A stretch of DNA of 64,000 nucleotides, taken from positions 992,001 through 1,056,000 of the forward strand of contig CAVZKX010000002.1 of assembly GCA_963775975.1 (NCBI GenBank), written 5' to 3'. The stretch's first letter is position 1. The number at the start of each line of letters is the position of its first letter. Made by a program: the position numbers and the translations under genes. A model generated the notes under the pieces. That model was not told the DNA's origin. It searched no databases and was given only the letters and a program-made list of their open reading frames with translations. Shown here one piece after another: positions 8,236 through 17,235 of this stretch. This DNA comes from JANXQG01 sp963775975 (GTDB lineage: Bacteria; Planctomycetota; Planctomycetia; Pirellulales; Thermoguttaceae).

Positions 8236-8871
8236 ATGAAAATCATCGAAATCCGCCCCTTGGCCATTCCCGACGTCAAGATCGTCCGCTATGCGCGATT
8301 CGGCGACGAACGGGGCTACTTCACCGAGACCTATCGCAAGAGCGATTTTTTTGGCCACGCCGACGCGGGCTGTTTTCAGGGCATCGAGTTCAAGCAGAGC
8401 AACGAGAGCCGCTCGCGGGCCGGCGTGATTCGCGGCCTGCACTTCCAATGGAACCCGAGCCAAGGAAAACTCGTGCGTACGGTCGCCGGACACATCATCG
8501 ACCTGGCATTGGACATCCGCCTCGGCTCGCCGACGTTCGGCCGGATCATCGCCTACGACCTGCCGGCCTCGCCGGACGCCGCTTATGGCGATTGGATATG
8601 GCTTCCGCCCGGCTTTGCCCACGGTGCCTGCATGTTGGCCGACTCGACGATCGAGTATTTTTGTTCATCCGAGTGGTCGCCGGGTAACGAGACCGGCATT
8701 TCGCCTGCGGCGGCCGACTTGAATTGGTCGCTGTGCGATCCTTTGCTCATGGCCCTCTATCAACGCACGCTGGCGACGGCGCTGCTTTCGCCCAAGGACC
8801 GGGACGGATTCACGCTTGCCGGATGGAAGAGCGATCCGCGGGCGGAGAATTTTGTTTATGGAAAGTGTTAG
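8236..8871 (+). CDS. rfbC: dTDP-4-dehydrorhamnose 3,5-epimerase family protein
   Basis: A 211-residue cupin-type sugar-nucleotide epimerase of the RmlC family, which prepares dTDP-L-rhamnose or a related sugar for surface polysaccharide. Family marks are RGYFTETYRKSDF, VIRGLHFQ with the catalytic His, QGKLVRTV, SPTFGRI and PPGFAHG. The rest of the C-terminus is less typical (LLMALYQRTLATALLSPKD), so the exact substrate may differ. The ATG at 8236 is preferred because codons further upstream lie in the inverted repeat. No other rhamnose-pathway genes are adjacent. Confidence 0.85.
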   Translation: MKIIEIRPLAIPDVKIVRYARFGDERGYFTETYRKSDFFGHADAGCFQGIEFKQSNESRSRAGVIRGLHFQWNPSQGKLVRTVAGHIIDLALDIRLGSPTFGRIIAYDLPASPDAAYGDWIWLPPGFAHGACMLADSTIEYFCSSEWSPGNETGISPAAADLNWSLCDPLLMALYQRTLATALLSPKDRDGFTLAGWKSDPRAENFVYGKC

Positions 8872-8878
8872 AGAGTCG

Positions 8879-8940
8879 ATCACAACCCGACGCGTGAGCG
8901 AAGGACCGCCGTACGTCCTCGTTAACTCGTCGGGTTGTAA
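8879..8940. repeat. Inverted repeat around ACAACCCGACG
   Basis: ACAACCCGACG near 8882 pairs with CGTCGGGTTGT near 8929, with weaker pairing between. A single half of the same element (ACAACCCGATGCGTAAGC) is present near 5667, downstream of the metallophosphoesterase gene. It follows the epimerase gene and may aid transcript termination or be a mobile repeat. Confidence 0.6.
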
Positions 8941-9096
8941 TCTAAATGCGGGAACCTCGCTTGACAATTCAGCGGACTAGCGTAACAATCTGATTTGGCA
9001 GGCTTCCGATCGGAGCCAGACAACGCGTGACAAACGTCGGGCTTGCCATCTTTTCTAAACAGGGCGAACGGTCCTTAACGGGTCGAGGTATACGCC

Positions 9097-10546
9097 ATGA
9101 AAATGGCCGCCCTTATATTTATCGCGGTATTTCTTGCCGCATCGGTACTTTTTGCCGAGACCCCCGCCTCCTCCAAGCAGCCCATTCCGGACGCCGCGGC
9201 ACAACGCCGCTCCGGGAAACTGTGCAAAGAGGTTTACGGCGAGGAATATGCCAACGCCACGAGCGATGGCGACAAACAAAGGCTCGCAGCAAAACTGCTT
9301 GCCAAAGCCTGGCAATGTGATGATGACCGGGCAATCCAATTCGTTCTCCTGCGTCTAGCGCGGGATTTCGCTGTTCAAGGCCGCGACGGTTCGATCGCCT
9401 TCGAAGCGGTCGACGCGCTCGAGGAAGTGTTTGCGGTCGATGCGGTCGAAATGAAATCCACTATTCTTGCCACGCTGGCTTCGGCGGCGCGGCTTCCCTC
9501 GCGACATCGATATGTCGCTGAGCAGTCGCTGAAACTTATGTCGCGGACGATCCGCGAAGATAATTACGCGGCCGCCGCCCAATTGGGCGAATTGGCCCAG
9601 GCGGAAGCGGGCGAGTCTCGCGATCGCCAATTCGTCGCTCTCGTTCAAGATCGGGTCGACGAAGAGATGACGGCGGCCGCGATGTACGAACAGGTCAAAG
9701 CCGCGCGGCTGGTCTTGGAAAAGACGCCTCTCGATCCGGCGGCAAATTTGGTCGCAGGCAAGTATGCTTGCTTTGTCAAGAACGATTGGCAGCGCGGCGC
9801 GCGGATGCTCTTGCGCGGCAACGATGACGGCTTAAAAGCGGCGGCGAAGCTGGAGGTTTTCGGCGCGGCGTCGAGGGCCGAGCTAATCGCGCTCGGAGAC
9901 GCCTGGTGGGACTTGGCCGAACAGGCGGAAGGACCCACCAAGCGGCAGATGCAGCGCACGGGCCGGATACTGGTATCAAGCCGCCGTGCGAGGATTGACC
10001 GGCATGGAAAGCGATAAAGTTGAGCGGCGGCTGAAAGCGATCGCACGGCTGGCCGCGGCGGACACCGCCGCCGGGACATTTCGTCGCACGGCGACCGTCG
10101 GAGGAGACGACGGTGAGGGTTTTGAAGACATCCCTTGGGGCCACTGCCGTCTGATCGGGTTAAAATTGACGACTTCGGCGGCCCCCGGCGCACCCGACGC
10201 GACGATTACCTCCGCGCAGCCGATCTATGCTGTCGGTGGGGATTCCATGGCAACAAAAACCTACGGCAAGGCGACTGATACGGTATACCGCATCGTCTCC
10301 AAGCCGGGCTACGCTGTCGGCGGCATTGTTTCCGAAGGCGGAGATCGCGTGAGCGGCTTGCAGGTCGTCTTCATGCGCGTCCGCGAAGGACAACTCGATC
10401 GGACCGATTCCTACGTCAGCGACTGGATTGGCGGACATCGAGGAATCCCTGAAATCCGGCTCGGCGGCGACGGCAAGTGCGTCGTGGGCATTATTGGCGG
10501 GAGCGGCCGCGAATTGAAGCGGCTGGGGCTGGTGCAGTTGGAGTGA
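9097..10546 (+). pseudogene. Secreted hypothetical protein broken by a +1 frameshift
   Basis: Two overlapping frames (9097-10017 and 9986-10546) are parts of one gene of about 480 residues. The first has a signal peptide (MKMAALIFIAVFLAASVLFA) and a helical repeat region ending DAWWDLAEQAEGPTKRQMQR. In the second frame the sequence continues directly as RAGYWYQAAVRGLTGMESDK, the expected continuation. One surplus base near 9958 accounts for the break. The C-terminal part (YAVGGDSMATKTYGK, GGIVSEGGDRVSGLQVVFMR) is a beta-rich domain I associate with planctomycete secreted proteins of unknown role. GAGG nine bases before the ATG supports the start. It may be a sequencing error rather than a dead gene. 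Confidence 0.75.
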
Positions 10547-10569
10547 GAGCGACTTTCCAAGCCGATTTT

Positions 10570-10926
10570 TCAAAGCCCGAGGCCTTCCCGAAGGCTTCGG
10601 GCAATTTGCTCCATCAGGCTATCGGCCAAGCGGCCCAAGCGGCGAATGGCACGATCGGACCTGATGGTCGCCAGTTGCGAGCAATTGACCACGGACTGAA
10701 GCCACAGGCCCGATGCCTGTCCTGCTTCGGTCGAGATGTCTATCAGAACATGGCGCGGCTCGCGCCCTGCGAACGCCGTCTGTTTCGTAATCATGGCCAC
10801 GATGAGCGTGCCCAGACGCCGATTGTCATCGTCGCTTTGAATCACGACCGCTGGCCGAAGCTTAGAGCCGCTTCCCTCGCCGAATGGAAAGTCGACCATT
10901 ACTACGTCGCCCCGATCGACATGCAT
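10570..10926 (-). CDS. MazF/PemK-type toxin endoribonuclease
   Basis: A 118-residue protein of the PemK/MazF fold: RGDVVMVDFPF at the start, KLRPAVVIQSD, then TLIVAMITKQT, and ILRSDRAI-like spacing at TIRSDRAIRRLG. Family members are mRNA interferases neutralised by a partner antitoxin. Its start lies 14 bp after the stop of the small upstream gene, the usual antitoxin-toxin order. I am confident of the fold; cleavage specificity cannot be read. Confidence 0.85.
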   Translation of the reverse strand: MHVDRGDVVMVDFPFGEGSGSKLRPAVVIQSDDDNRRLGTLIVAMITKQTAFAGREPRHVLIDISTEAGQASGLWLQSVVNCSQLATIRSDRAIRRLGRLADSLMEQIARSLREGLGL

Positions 10927-10940
10927 GATCGTTTATCCAG

Positions 10941-11177
10941 TTACGATGGCTGTCGCGCCACGTGAGAATCCGGCATTGTCCAATCTTCGTCGTTTAAGAC
11001 TTCGGCTGTAAGTTTACAAAGGTCATCCGCGTCGCAGGGGGAGTAATCCGATCGCACCCGCAACGGATCAAGCATATCCTCTCGCACTACGACGCACTCG
11101 ACATGAGAGTCGGGAATTATGAACTTAACGACTCCGCCGTTTTCAACCGCGTCGCGCTCCTCAGCTGTAAGCTGCAT
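10941..11177 (-). CDS. Putative antitoxin of the MazF-type toxin
   Basis: A 78-residue acidic protein (MQLTAEERDAVENGG start, with a VKFIIPDSHVECVVVRED middle) upstream of the MazF-type toxin. The family is not one of the classic AbrB or ribbon-helix-helix antitoxins that I can recognise by eye. The assignment rests on size, acidity, gene order and the short gap to the toxin. Confidence 0.65.
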   Translation of the reverse strand: MQLTAEERDAVENGGVVKFIIPDSHVECVVVREDMLDPLRVRSDYSPCDADDLCKLTAEVLNDEDWTMPDSHVARQPS

Positions 11178-11250
11178 GTCGCACCTCCGCAGGCAATCAT
11201 ACCATTCGGTCGGTTTTGGGGCAACCTTTTAAGGTCCAGGATCACTTGCC

Positions 11251-12627
11251 TCAAAACTCCGCGCTGCCCGGCGTCCTTGGAAACGGAATCACGTCGCGGA
11301 TGTTGGTCATGCCGGTGATGAAGAGCAGGACCCGCTCGACGCCGAGGCCGAAGCCGCTGTGCGGCACCGTGCCATAGCGGCGAAGATCGAGATACCACCA
11401 GTAGCTCTCGGGGTAGAGACCTTGATCTTTCATCCGCGCTTCGATCACGTCCAGCCGTTCCTCGCGCTGACTGCCGCCGATGATCTCGCCCACCTTGGGC
11501 ACCAGCACGTCCATCGCCCGAACAGTGCGGCCGTCGTCGTTGAGCTTCATGTAGAACGGCTTGATCGTCCGCGGGTAGTCGTAAAGGATGACCGGCGACT
11601 TGAAATGCTCCTCCGTCAGGTAGCGTTCGTGCTCGGCCTGGAGGTCGTGGCCCCAGCCGACCGGGAACTCGAACTGCCGGCCCGACGCCTCGAGAATTTT
11701 GATCGCCTCGGTATACGGCAGGCGAATGAAGCTGCTGCCAAGGACGTGCTGGAGCGTGTCGATGACCGTCTTGTCGATGCGGTCGCGGAAGAATTCCATG
11801 TCCTCACCGCAGCGATCCAACACATCGCGGAAGATCCTCTTCAGGAACCGCTCCGCCAGGTCCATGTTGTCAGTCAACTCGAAGAAGGCCGCTTCGGGCT
11901 CGACCATCCAGAATTCGGCCAAGTGCCGTGGCGTGTTGGAGTTCTCCGCGCGGAACGTCGGGCCGAACGTGTAGCATTTTCCGAGGCCGCAGGCGTAGGT
12001 CTCGGCCTCAAGCTGCCCGCTGACGGTGAGATAAGCGGCGCGTTGAAAGAAGTCTTGGGCGAAATCCGGATTGGGCTTGCCGATGTCCAGTGTCGTGACC
12101 TTGAACATCGCCCCAGCGCCTTCGCAATCGCTGGCCGTGATCAGCGGCGTGTGGACATAAAGAAAACCTTCCTCCTGGAAGAAGTCGTGGATCGAGCGGC
12201 AGACGCAGTTCCGCACTCGGGCTATCGCACCGAACGTATTCGTCCGCGGCCGCAGATGGGCGACCGTGCGGAGGAACTCAAAACTGGCTCCTTTCTTTTG
12301 GATGGGAAACGTCTCGGCATCGGACCAGCCGTGGACGGTCACGCTCTTGGCCTCAACCTCGGTCGCCTGGCCCTTGCCCGGCGACGCCTTGACGAGCCCC
12401 TCGACGCTCACACTGCATCCCACGGTGAGCCGCTTGATTTCCGACTCGTAATTCGCGAGCGCGGCATGGGCGATGACCTGGATATTGCCGAACGACGAGC
12501 CGTCGTTGAGCTCGAGGAAGCTGAAGCCGCCCTTGGAATCGCGGCGGGTGCGAACCCAGCCTTGGAGAAGGACTTCGGCGCCGACCGATTCGGCGCGGCG
12601 GGCATGGGAGACGGAGAGTTTCTTCAT
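11251..12627 (-). CDS. asnS: Asparaginyl-tRNA synthetase
   Basis: A 458-residue class II synthetase that charges tRNA-Asn. An OB-fold anticodon-binding domain (VLLQGWVRTRRDSKGGFSF) precedes the catalytic core. Class II motifs are visible: motif 2 around FRAENSNTPRHLAEFWMVEPE and motif 3 GFGLGVERVLLFITG. The aspartate-type motif at ITASDCEGAGAMF is AsnRS-like. Length is normal. The start codon overlaps the stop of the HEPN gene by four bases (ATGA), so it is translationally coupled to the toxin-antitoxin genes upstream. Confidence 0.97.
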   Translation of the reverse strand: MKKLSVSHARRAESVGAEVLLQGWVRTRRDSKGGFSFLELNDGSSFGNIQVIAHAALANYESEIKRLTVGCSVSVEGLVKASPGKGQATEVEAKSVTVHGWSDAETFPIQKKGASFEFLRTVAHLRPRTNTFGAIARVRNCVCRSIHDFFQEEGFLYVHTPLITASDCEGAGAMFKVTTLDIGKPNPDFAQDFFQRAAYLTVSGQLEAETYACGLGKCYTFGPTFRAENSNTPRHLAEFWMVEPEAAFFELTDNMDLAERFLKRIFRDVLDRCGEDMEFFRDRIDKTVIDTLQHVLGSSFIRLPYTEAIKILEASGRQFEFPVGWGHDLQAEHERYLTEEHFKSPVILYDYPRTIKPFYMKLNDDGRTVRAMDVLVPKVGEIIGGSQREERLDVIEARMKDQGLYPESYWWYLDLRRYGTVPHSGFGLGVERVLLFITGMTNIRDVIPFPRTPGSAEF

Positions 12628-13019
12628 GATTTGCTTGTAGGCATGCTGTCTAGCACAAACTGACGAATCGACTTCGCGGCCGCGACGGCTTCCCGAACTT
12701 CATCGGCATTGGGCCAGAATTCGTCATCGTAGCGGGTTTGGACCGCAAATGGATTCAGCAGCAGGGCAAGCGGTTCGAGATTCTTGAACGCGGCGTCCGC
12801 AGGCGAACAGAAATCGAGCAACCGTTTCAGATCATGGACCAGCGGAAATTTCAAGTTGCGGTCAATCAGAAACGCCTTAAGCGACTTCTCCGCAGCCTGT
12901 TGGCAATGAAAGCAGGCCGTATCGAGCGAGTCATCGGCGGCAAGACATAATTCCGCATTCTTCAGATCGCTGTTGGCCTTCCGCATCCAGCCGCGTGCGA
13001 CATCGTGATTATCTTTCAT
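12624..13019 (-). CDS. HEPN-domain protein (toxin component)
   Basis: A 131-residue protein of the HEPN family, with the hallmark ACFHCQQAAEKSLKAFL segment and a downstream FPLVHDLKRLL stretch. In HEPN/MNT pairs the HEPN protein is an RNase toxin that the nucleotidyltransferase inactivates by adding AMP. Here it overlaps the MNT gene by 11 bp upstream and asnS by 4 bp downstream. The start at 13019 gives the normal family N-terminus (VARGWMRKANSDL). Activity is inferred from the family only. Confidence 0.85.
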   Translation of the reverse strand: MKDNHDVARGWMRKANSDLKNAELCLAADDSLDTACFHCQQAAEKSLKAFLIDRNLKFPLVHDLKRLLDFCSPADAAFKNLEPLALLLNPFAVQTRYDDEFWPNADEVREAVAAAKSIRQFVLDSMPTSKS

Positions 13020-13356
13020 ACAGCACTTTGCCCTCGCGCAGTGCCGTAGTGACAAATGCGGCACTTGCGCCTCGCCAATCCTCGACTTCTGCGGGCGTGT
13101 ACACAACTACTTCCGCGTCCACATCAAGCAGCAGATCCGAGAGCACCGCGTAAAGCGGAATTGCGCGGCGGTGACGCGGCAGCTTTGAATCTTCGATTAC
13201 CAGGATATCAATATCGCTGTCGGGACGATGATCGCCGCGGGCTCGACTTCCGAACAGCACAATCCGCTGTGGTTTGGAAACTCGCTTAATTCGTTCAACG
13301 ATTTTCGGCAGAATCGCGGGATCGATGTCGGCGCAGGTGATATCCATCGCGTCCAT
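13009..13356 (-). CDS. MNT-type minimal nucleotidyltransferase (antitoxin)
   Basis: A 115-residue protein with the nucleotidyltransferase signature GSRARGDHRPDSDIDILV: the GS pair and the two metal-binding Asp residues. It pairs with the HEPN gene that overlaps it. In characterised systems the MNT enzyme adenylylates the HEPN toxin. It starts 8 bp after the trxB stop, so the pair is embedded in the trxB-asnS transcript. A second ATG at 13347 is also possible. Confidence 0.87.
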   Translation of the reverse strand: MDAMDITCADIDPAILPKIVERIKRVSKPQRIVLFGSRARGDHRPDSDIDILVIEDSKLPRHRRAIPLYAVLSDLLLDVDAEVVVYTPAEVEDWRGASAAFVTTALREGKVLYER

Positions 13357-13364
13357 TATACCGC

Positions 13365-14411
13365 TCAGTCCTCCTGCTCCGCCAGCCAGCGTTCCGCATC
13401 CAGCGCGGCCATGCAGCCCGTGCCGGCCGCCGTCACCGCCTGTCGATAGTAATCGTCGGCCACGTCGCCCGCCGCGAAGACGCCGGGCACGCTCGTGTTG
13501 GTTCTTCCCGGCACGGTCCAACGAACGTACTTTTTGTCGGTCAGTTCCAACGCCCCTTGCAGGAAAGCTGTGTTCGGCGTGTGGCCGATGCCGAGGAAGA
13601 AACCGCTGATCGGCATTTCGAGATCGCCTTCACCGATCGTGCTCTTCAGCTTCATGCCGGTCACGCCATCATGTTCGCTGCCGAGTACCTCGTCGACGGT
13701 GCGGTTCCAGAGCGGTTCGATCTTGGAATTGGCAAGCGCCCGCTCGGCCATGATCTTCGACGCCCGCAAGTGATCGCGGCGGTGGACCAGGTGAACCTTG
13801 CTGGCGAACTTCGTGAGGTAAGTGGCCTCTTCTACGGCCGAGTCGCCGCCGCCGATGACCGCGATCGGTTTGTTTCGGAAGCGCGGCAGGGCACCGTCAC
13901 AGACCGCGCAGCCGCTGACGCCGCGATTCTTGTATTTCTCCTCGGACGGCAGGCCGAGATAGTTCGCCCGCGCGCCGGTGGCGACGATCACTGCCTTTGC
14001 TTCATAGCTCTTGTTGTCCGACGCGAACATCTGAAAAGGCCTGCGCCTGAAATCGACGCGCACAACGTCTTCGGGGATAAACCGCGTGCCGAAGTTGACC
14101 GCCTGCTGCCGCATCAGGTAAAGTAGCTCGGGGCCTTGAATGCCGGTTCCGTGGTGAGGACGCATGAACTGGCGGGTTTCGTGCGGAATTGCTGAATCAA
14201 GGTACGCGACAACGTCGCCCGCCGGAAAGCCCGGATAGTTCTCCACTTCGGTCGTCAATGCGAGCTGGCCCAGCGGCAAGGTGCCCGCCATCTTGTTTTC
14301 CGCCGTCTCGGCGCCTTCGACGACCAGCGGCTGCAATTCCGCGCGGGCGGCGTAAATGGCAGCGGTCCAGGCGGCCGGGCCGCTGCCGATGATTATCAAC
14401 TTTTCGGTCAT
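13365..14411 (-). CDS. trxB: Thioredoxin-disulfide reductase
   Basis: A 348-residue NADPH-dependent flavoprotein that reduces thioredoxin. It has an N-terminal FAD motif (IIIGSGPAAWTAAIYAAR), the redox pair Cys168/Cys171 (SGCAVCDG), an NADPH motif (IAVIGGGDSAVEEATYL) and the C-terminal FAD motif (VPGVFAAGDVADDYYRQA). About 20 extra residues lie near 72-92 (SAIPHETRQFMRPHHGTGI) compared with the E. coli enzyme. AAAGAGAG upstream of the ATG at 14411 is a plausible ribosome-binding site. It is the first gene of trxB-MNT-HEPN-asnS. Confidence 0.93.
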   Translation of the reverse strand: MTEKLIIIGSGPAAWTAAIYAARAELQPLVVEGAETAENKMAGTLPLGQLALTTEVENYPGFPAGDVVAYLDSAIPHETRQFMRPHHGTGIQGPELLYLMRQQAVNFGTRFIPEDVVRVDFRRRPFQMFASDNKSYEAKAVIVATGARANYLGLPSEEKYKNRGVSGCAVCDGALPRFRNKPIAVIGGGDSAVEEATYLTKFASKVHLVHRRDHLRASKIMAERALANSKIEPLWNRTVDEVLGSEHDGVTGMKLKSTIGEGDLEMPISGFFLGIGHTPNTAFLQGALELTDKKYVRWTVPGRTNTSVPGVFAAGDVADDYYRQAVTAAGTGCMAALDAERWLAEQED

Positions 14412-14479
14412 GGTTCTCTCTTTAGAATGGGGAGTACCTATTATAGCGCAATACGCGCACGCGCCAACGGGCGAGGCCT

Positions 14480-14532
14480 GTGGGGCAGGTTTCCAACCTG
14501 CCGAAGTTCGGCAGATTGGCAATCTGCTCCAC
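14480..14532. repeat. Double-hairpin inverted repeat
   Basis: Arms 14480-14502 and 14510-14532 pair over 23 bp with four or five mismatches around a 7-base loop. Each arm contains its own small palindrome (GGCAGGTT-TCC-AACCTGCC in the left arm). It lies in the divergent region between trxB and the M48 protease gene. The geometry matches the elements at 27941, 44477 and 53865, although the sequence differs. Confidence 0.75.
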
Positions 14533-14574
14533 AATTGGTTGGGCTGCCCGTCCTTGATACAATACGAAAGACCA

Positions 14575-15765
14575 ATGGAAGACAGTTCGATCACACCCAC
14601 AGACCAAACGCCCGATCAATCCGCCGCGCACGCGCCGGCCGGCATGACGCCGGAACAACTGGCCGAGGCCCGGCAATATGGCCGCTACTCACTGGCTTGC
14701 ACGTTGGCAGACAAGGCGCTAGATGTAGCTTACTTGACCGTGGCGACGTTCGTTCTCGCCCAGCCACTCGATGACTGGCTGCAAAGGTGGCCGATCGCGG
14801 CACAATGGATGTCGCTGCGGCTCGCCGCGCTTTACTTGCTCATCATGCTACTGCACATGGCCGTCTCGCTGCCGCTGGTGTATTACTCGGGACACGTCCT
14901 GGAACATCGTTTCCATCTCAGCAATCTCACGCTCGGCGGCTGGATCGCACGCTACCTGAAGCGGAACGCCCTCGCGCTCGCCTTCGGCATGGTTCTGATC
15001 TTGGGCCTCTATTGGTTGATCTGGACGATGGGAGGTTGGTGGTGGCTGGCGGCGGCTGGGACATTCTTCTGCGTCACGATTATCTTGGGAAAGATATTTC
15101 CCCTGTTAATTATGCCCCTGTTTTACAAGATCGAGCGGCTCGAGTCGCCCGAACTGGCCGAGCGGATGAACGAGCTTGCCGCCGGCACTGGGCTGGGCAT
15201 CGAAGGCGTCTACCGCATCGTGCTGAGCCAGGAAACCGTCAAGGCCAATGCCATGCTCGCCGGCGTTGGACGTTCGCGCCGCGTGCTGCTGGGCGATACG
15301 CTCTTGAGCCATTTCTCGCCCGACGAGATCGCTGTCGTCTTCGCCCATGAAATTGGTCATCACGTTTTTCGCCATGTGCGGAAGATGCTTGGCATCGGCT
15401 TGATTCTCAGTATTGCCGGATTCGCGATATGCAATGTTCTTCTGAAGGCCTTAGTCGCGCAGGGAGGCGAGCCGCTGGACTACTCTCATCTGCCGGTCTG
15501 GACCTTGCCGGGCATCCTGCTGATCCTCACGCTCTTCGGCATGTTATTGGAGCCGCTGATGAACGCCATCAGCCGGCGGCACGAGCGGCAGTGCGACCGC
15601 TACGCCCTTCAGCGGACGCGGCAGCCCGCGGCGTATATTTCGGCCTTCAACAAGTTGGCGCAACAGAACAAAGACGATCCCGATCCGCATTGGCTTGAAG
15701 TCCTTTGGCTGCACGACCACCCGCCGATCGCCGAGCGCTTGGCGATGGCAGGAGAGCCGATATGA
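14575..15765 (+). CDS. M48 family (Ste24-like) membrane metalloprotease
   Basis: A 396-residue integral membrane protein. About six hydrophobic segments surround the zinc motif HEIGHH at 258-263, with the third ligand probably in the ERQCDRYAL region. The N-terminal half (YYSGHVLEHRFHLSNLTLGGW) matches the Ste24/CAAX-protease N-terminal domain. The family removes C-terminal tripeptides from prenylated proteins in eukaryotes; bacterial members are thought to act in membrane protein quality control. The start is set at the ATG at 14575, because upstream codons lie in the repeat. The stop overlaps the next start by four bases (ATGA). Confidence 0.88.
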   Translation: MEDSSITPTDQTPDQSAAHAPAGMTPEQLAEARQYGRYSLACTLADKALDVAYLTVATFVLAQPLDDWLQRWPIAAQWMSLRLAALYLLIMLLHMAVSLPLVYYSGHVLEHRFHLSNLTLGGWIARYLKRNALALAFGMVLILGLYWLIWTMGGWWWLAAAGTFFCVTIILGKIFPLLIMPLFYKIERLESPELAERMNELAAGTGLGIEGVYRIVLSQETVKANAMLAGVGRSRRVLLGDTLLSHFSPDEIAVVFAHEIGHHVFRHVRKMLGIGLILSIAGFAICNVLLKALVAQGGEPLDYSHLPVWTLPGILLILTLFGMLLEPLMNAISRRHERQCDRYALQRTRQPAAYISAFNKLAQQNKDDPDPHWLEVLWLHDHPPIAERLAMAGEPI

Positions 15766-17213
15766 AGCTCGGTCGGCGGACCTTCGTCGCGGGTTCCGTG
15801 GGCCTTGCGACGGGCGGCTTGGCGGGAGCGGGTGCCGCGACGGCATGGTTCCGTTTCCACAATCACCAGGCCCGCGAAGAGGCGGATAGTGCGATACGCC
15901 AATCGCGGCCGTCGGCGGTGAAAGATTTGCCACAGGGTCAACTCGACTTGGCTCAGCTACAACGGACGACGCTGCATTACTATCTACACGAGACAAATCC
16001 CGATACCGGTCTGGTCCGCGACAAGACGGATCCCTCGGCGCCATGCAGCATCGCCGCGGTAGGGTTGGCGCTGGCGTCGCTGCCGGTCGCCGTCGAGCGC
16101 GGAATCCTCTATCGCCCGTTTGCCGTCAAATTCGCCCTGCGGCGACTCCGCTTCCTGCAAAACCTTCCGCAGGGGCCGGAACCGGACGCATCGGGCTACA
16201 AGGGCTTCTTCTATCATTTCCTCGATATGGACACCGGCCGCCGCGTCTGGAAGTGCGAACTATCGACGCTCGATTCGGCGATCCTCTTCGCCGGGATGTT
16301 AACGGCCGCCGCCTACTTCGATCGTGACACCGCCGAAGAAGCGGAACTCCGCCGCCTTGCCGACGCGATGTACCGCCGTGCGGATTGGAACTGGGCGCGC
16401 AACGGCGGGGCGACGGTCACCAACGGCTGGCTGGCGGAAACCGGCTTTCTTCCCTATCGTTACCAAGGATACGACGAAGGACTGCTGCTCTACTTGCTCG
16501 GCCTCGGCTCGCCGACCTTTTCGCTTCCGGCAGAGAGTTACGCGGCGTTCTGCTCGACGTACCAGTGGAAGAAGATTTACGGCCGCGAACTGCTCTATTC
16601 TGGGCCGCTTTTCACGCACCAACTTTCGCATCTCTGGATCGACTTCCGCGACATCCGCGACGCCTTCATGCGCGAGAGAAACTCCGACTACTTCCAGAAC
16701 AGCCGCGAGGCTACGTATTTGCAGCAAGAATACGCCGTGAAAAACCCGCGGCAGTTCGCCGGCTACGACGAACACTGCTGGGGTTTTTCGGCCAGCGACG
16801 GGCCCGGCTGGACAAAACGGACCGTGGGCAAGGTCGCGCGGGAGTTTTTCGGCTACATCGCCCGCGGCGCACCCGATGGACCCGACGACGGAACCGTGGC
16901 TCCTTGGGCGGTCGTCGCCTCGCTGCCCTTTGCCCCGGAAATCGTGATCCCGACCGTTTGCCATCTCAGCGGCATGAACCTCGGCGGCCAGGACCGGCAA
17001 TACGGCTTCAGGCCGTCCTTCAATCAGTCATTCGCCGTCGAAAAAAGCGCGACCGGTTGGTGGGTAACGCCCTATTACTTTGGCATCGACCAAGGACCGG
17101 TGGCGCTGATGATCGAGAACTACCGCAGCGGCCTGATCTGGAACCTCATGCGCCGCTGCCCCTATGTGGTTGCGGGCCTGCGGAAGGCCGGATTTAAGGG
17201 AGGGTGGTTGTAG
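15762..17213 (+). CDS. Tat-exported glucoamylase-like protein
   Basis: A 483-residue protein beginning with a twin-arginine signal (GRRTFVAGSVGLATGG). The mature part is the putative glucoamylase domain (PF10091 type) also found at the end of cyclic beta-1,2-glucan synthases. Recognisable segments are NPDTGLVRDKTDPSAPCSIA, GFFYHFLDMDTGRRVWKCE, STLDSAILFAG, PYRYQGYDEGLLLYLLGLG and the late ASLPFAPEIVI. It should act on beta- or alpha-glucans in the periplasm. It is translationally coupled to the M48 gene; a functional link is unclear. Confidence 0.87.
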   Translation: MKLGRRTFVAGSVGLATGGLAGAGAATAWFRFHNHQAREEADSAIRQSRPSAVKDLPQGQLDLAQLQRTTLHYYLHETNPDTGLVRDKTDPSAPCSIAAVGLALASLPVAVERGILYRPFAVKFALRRLRFLQNLPQGPEPDASGYKGFFYHFLDMDTGRRVWKCELSTLDSAILFAGMLTAAAYFDRDTAEEAELRRLADAMYRRADWNWARNGGATVTNGWLAETGFLPYRYQGYDEGLLLYLLGLGSPTFSLPAESYAAFCSTYQWKKIYGRELLYSGPLFTHQLSHLWIDFRDIRDAFMRERNSDYFQNSREATYLQQEYAVKNPRQFAGYDEHCWGFSASDGPGWTKRTVGKVAREFFGYIARGAPDGPDDGTVAPWAVVASLPFAPEIVIPTVCHLSGMNLGGQDRQYGFRPSFNQSFAVEKSATGWWVTPYYFGIDQGPVALMIENYRSGLIWNLMRRCPYVVAGLRKAGFKGGWL

Positions 17214-17235
17214 ATTGTATATTCGGCGATACCTC

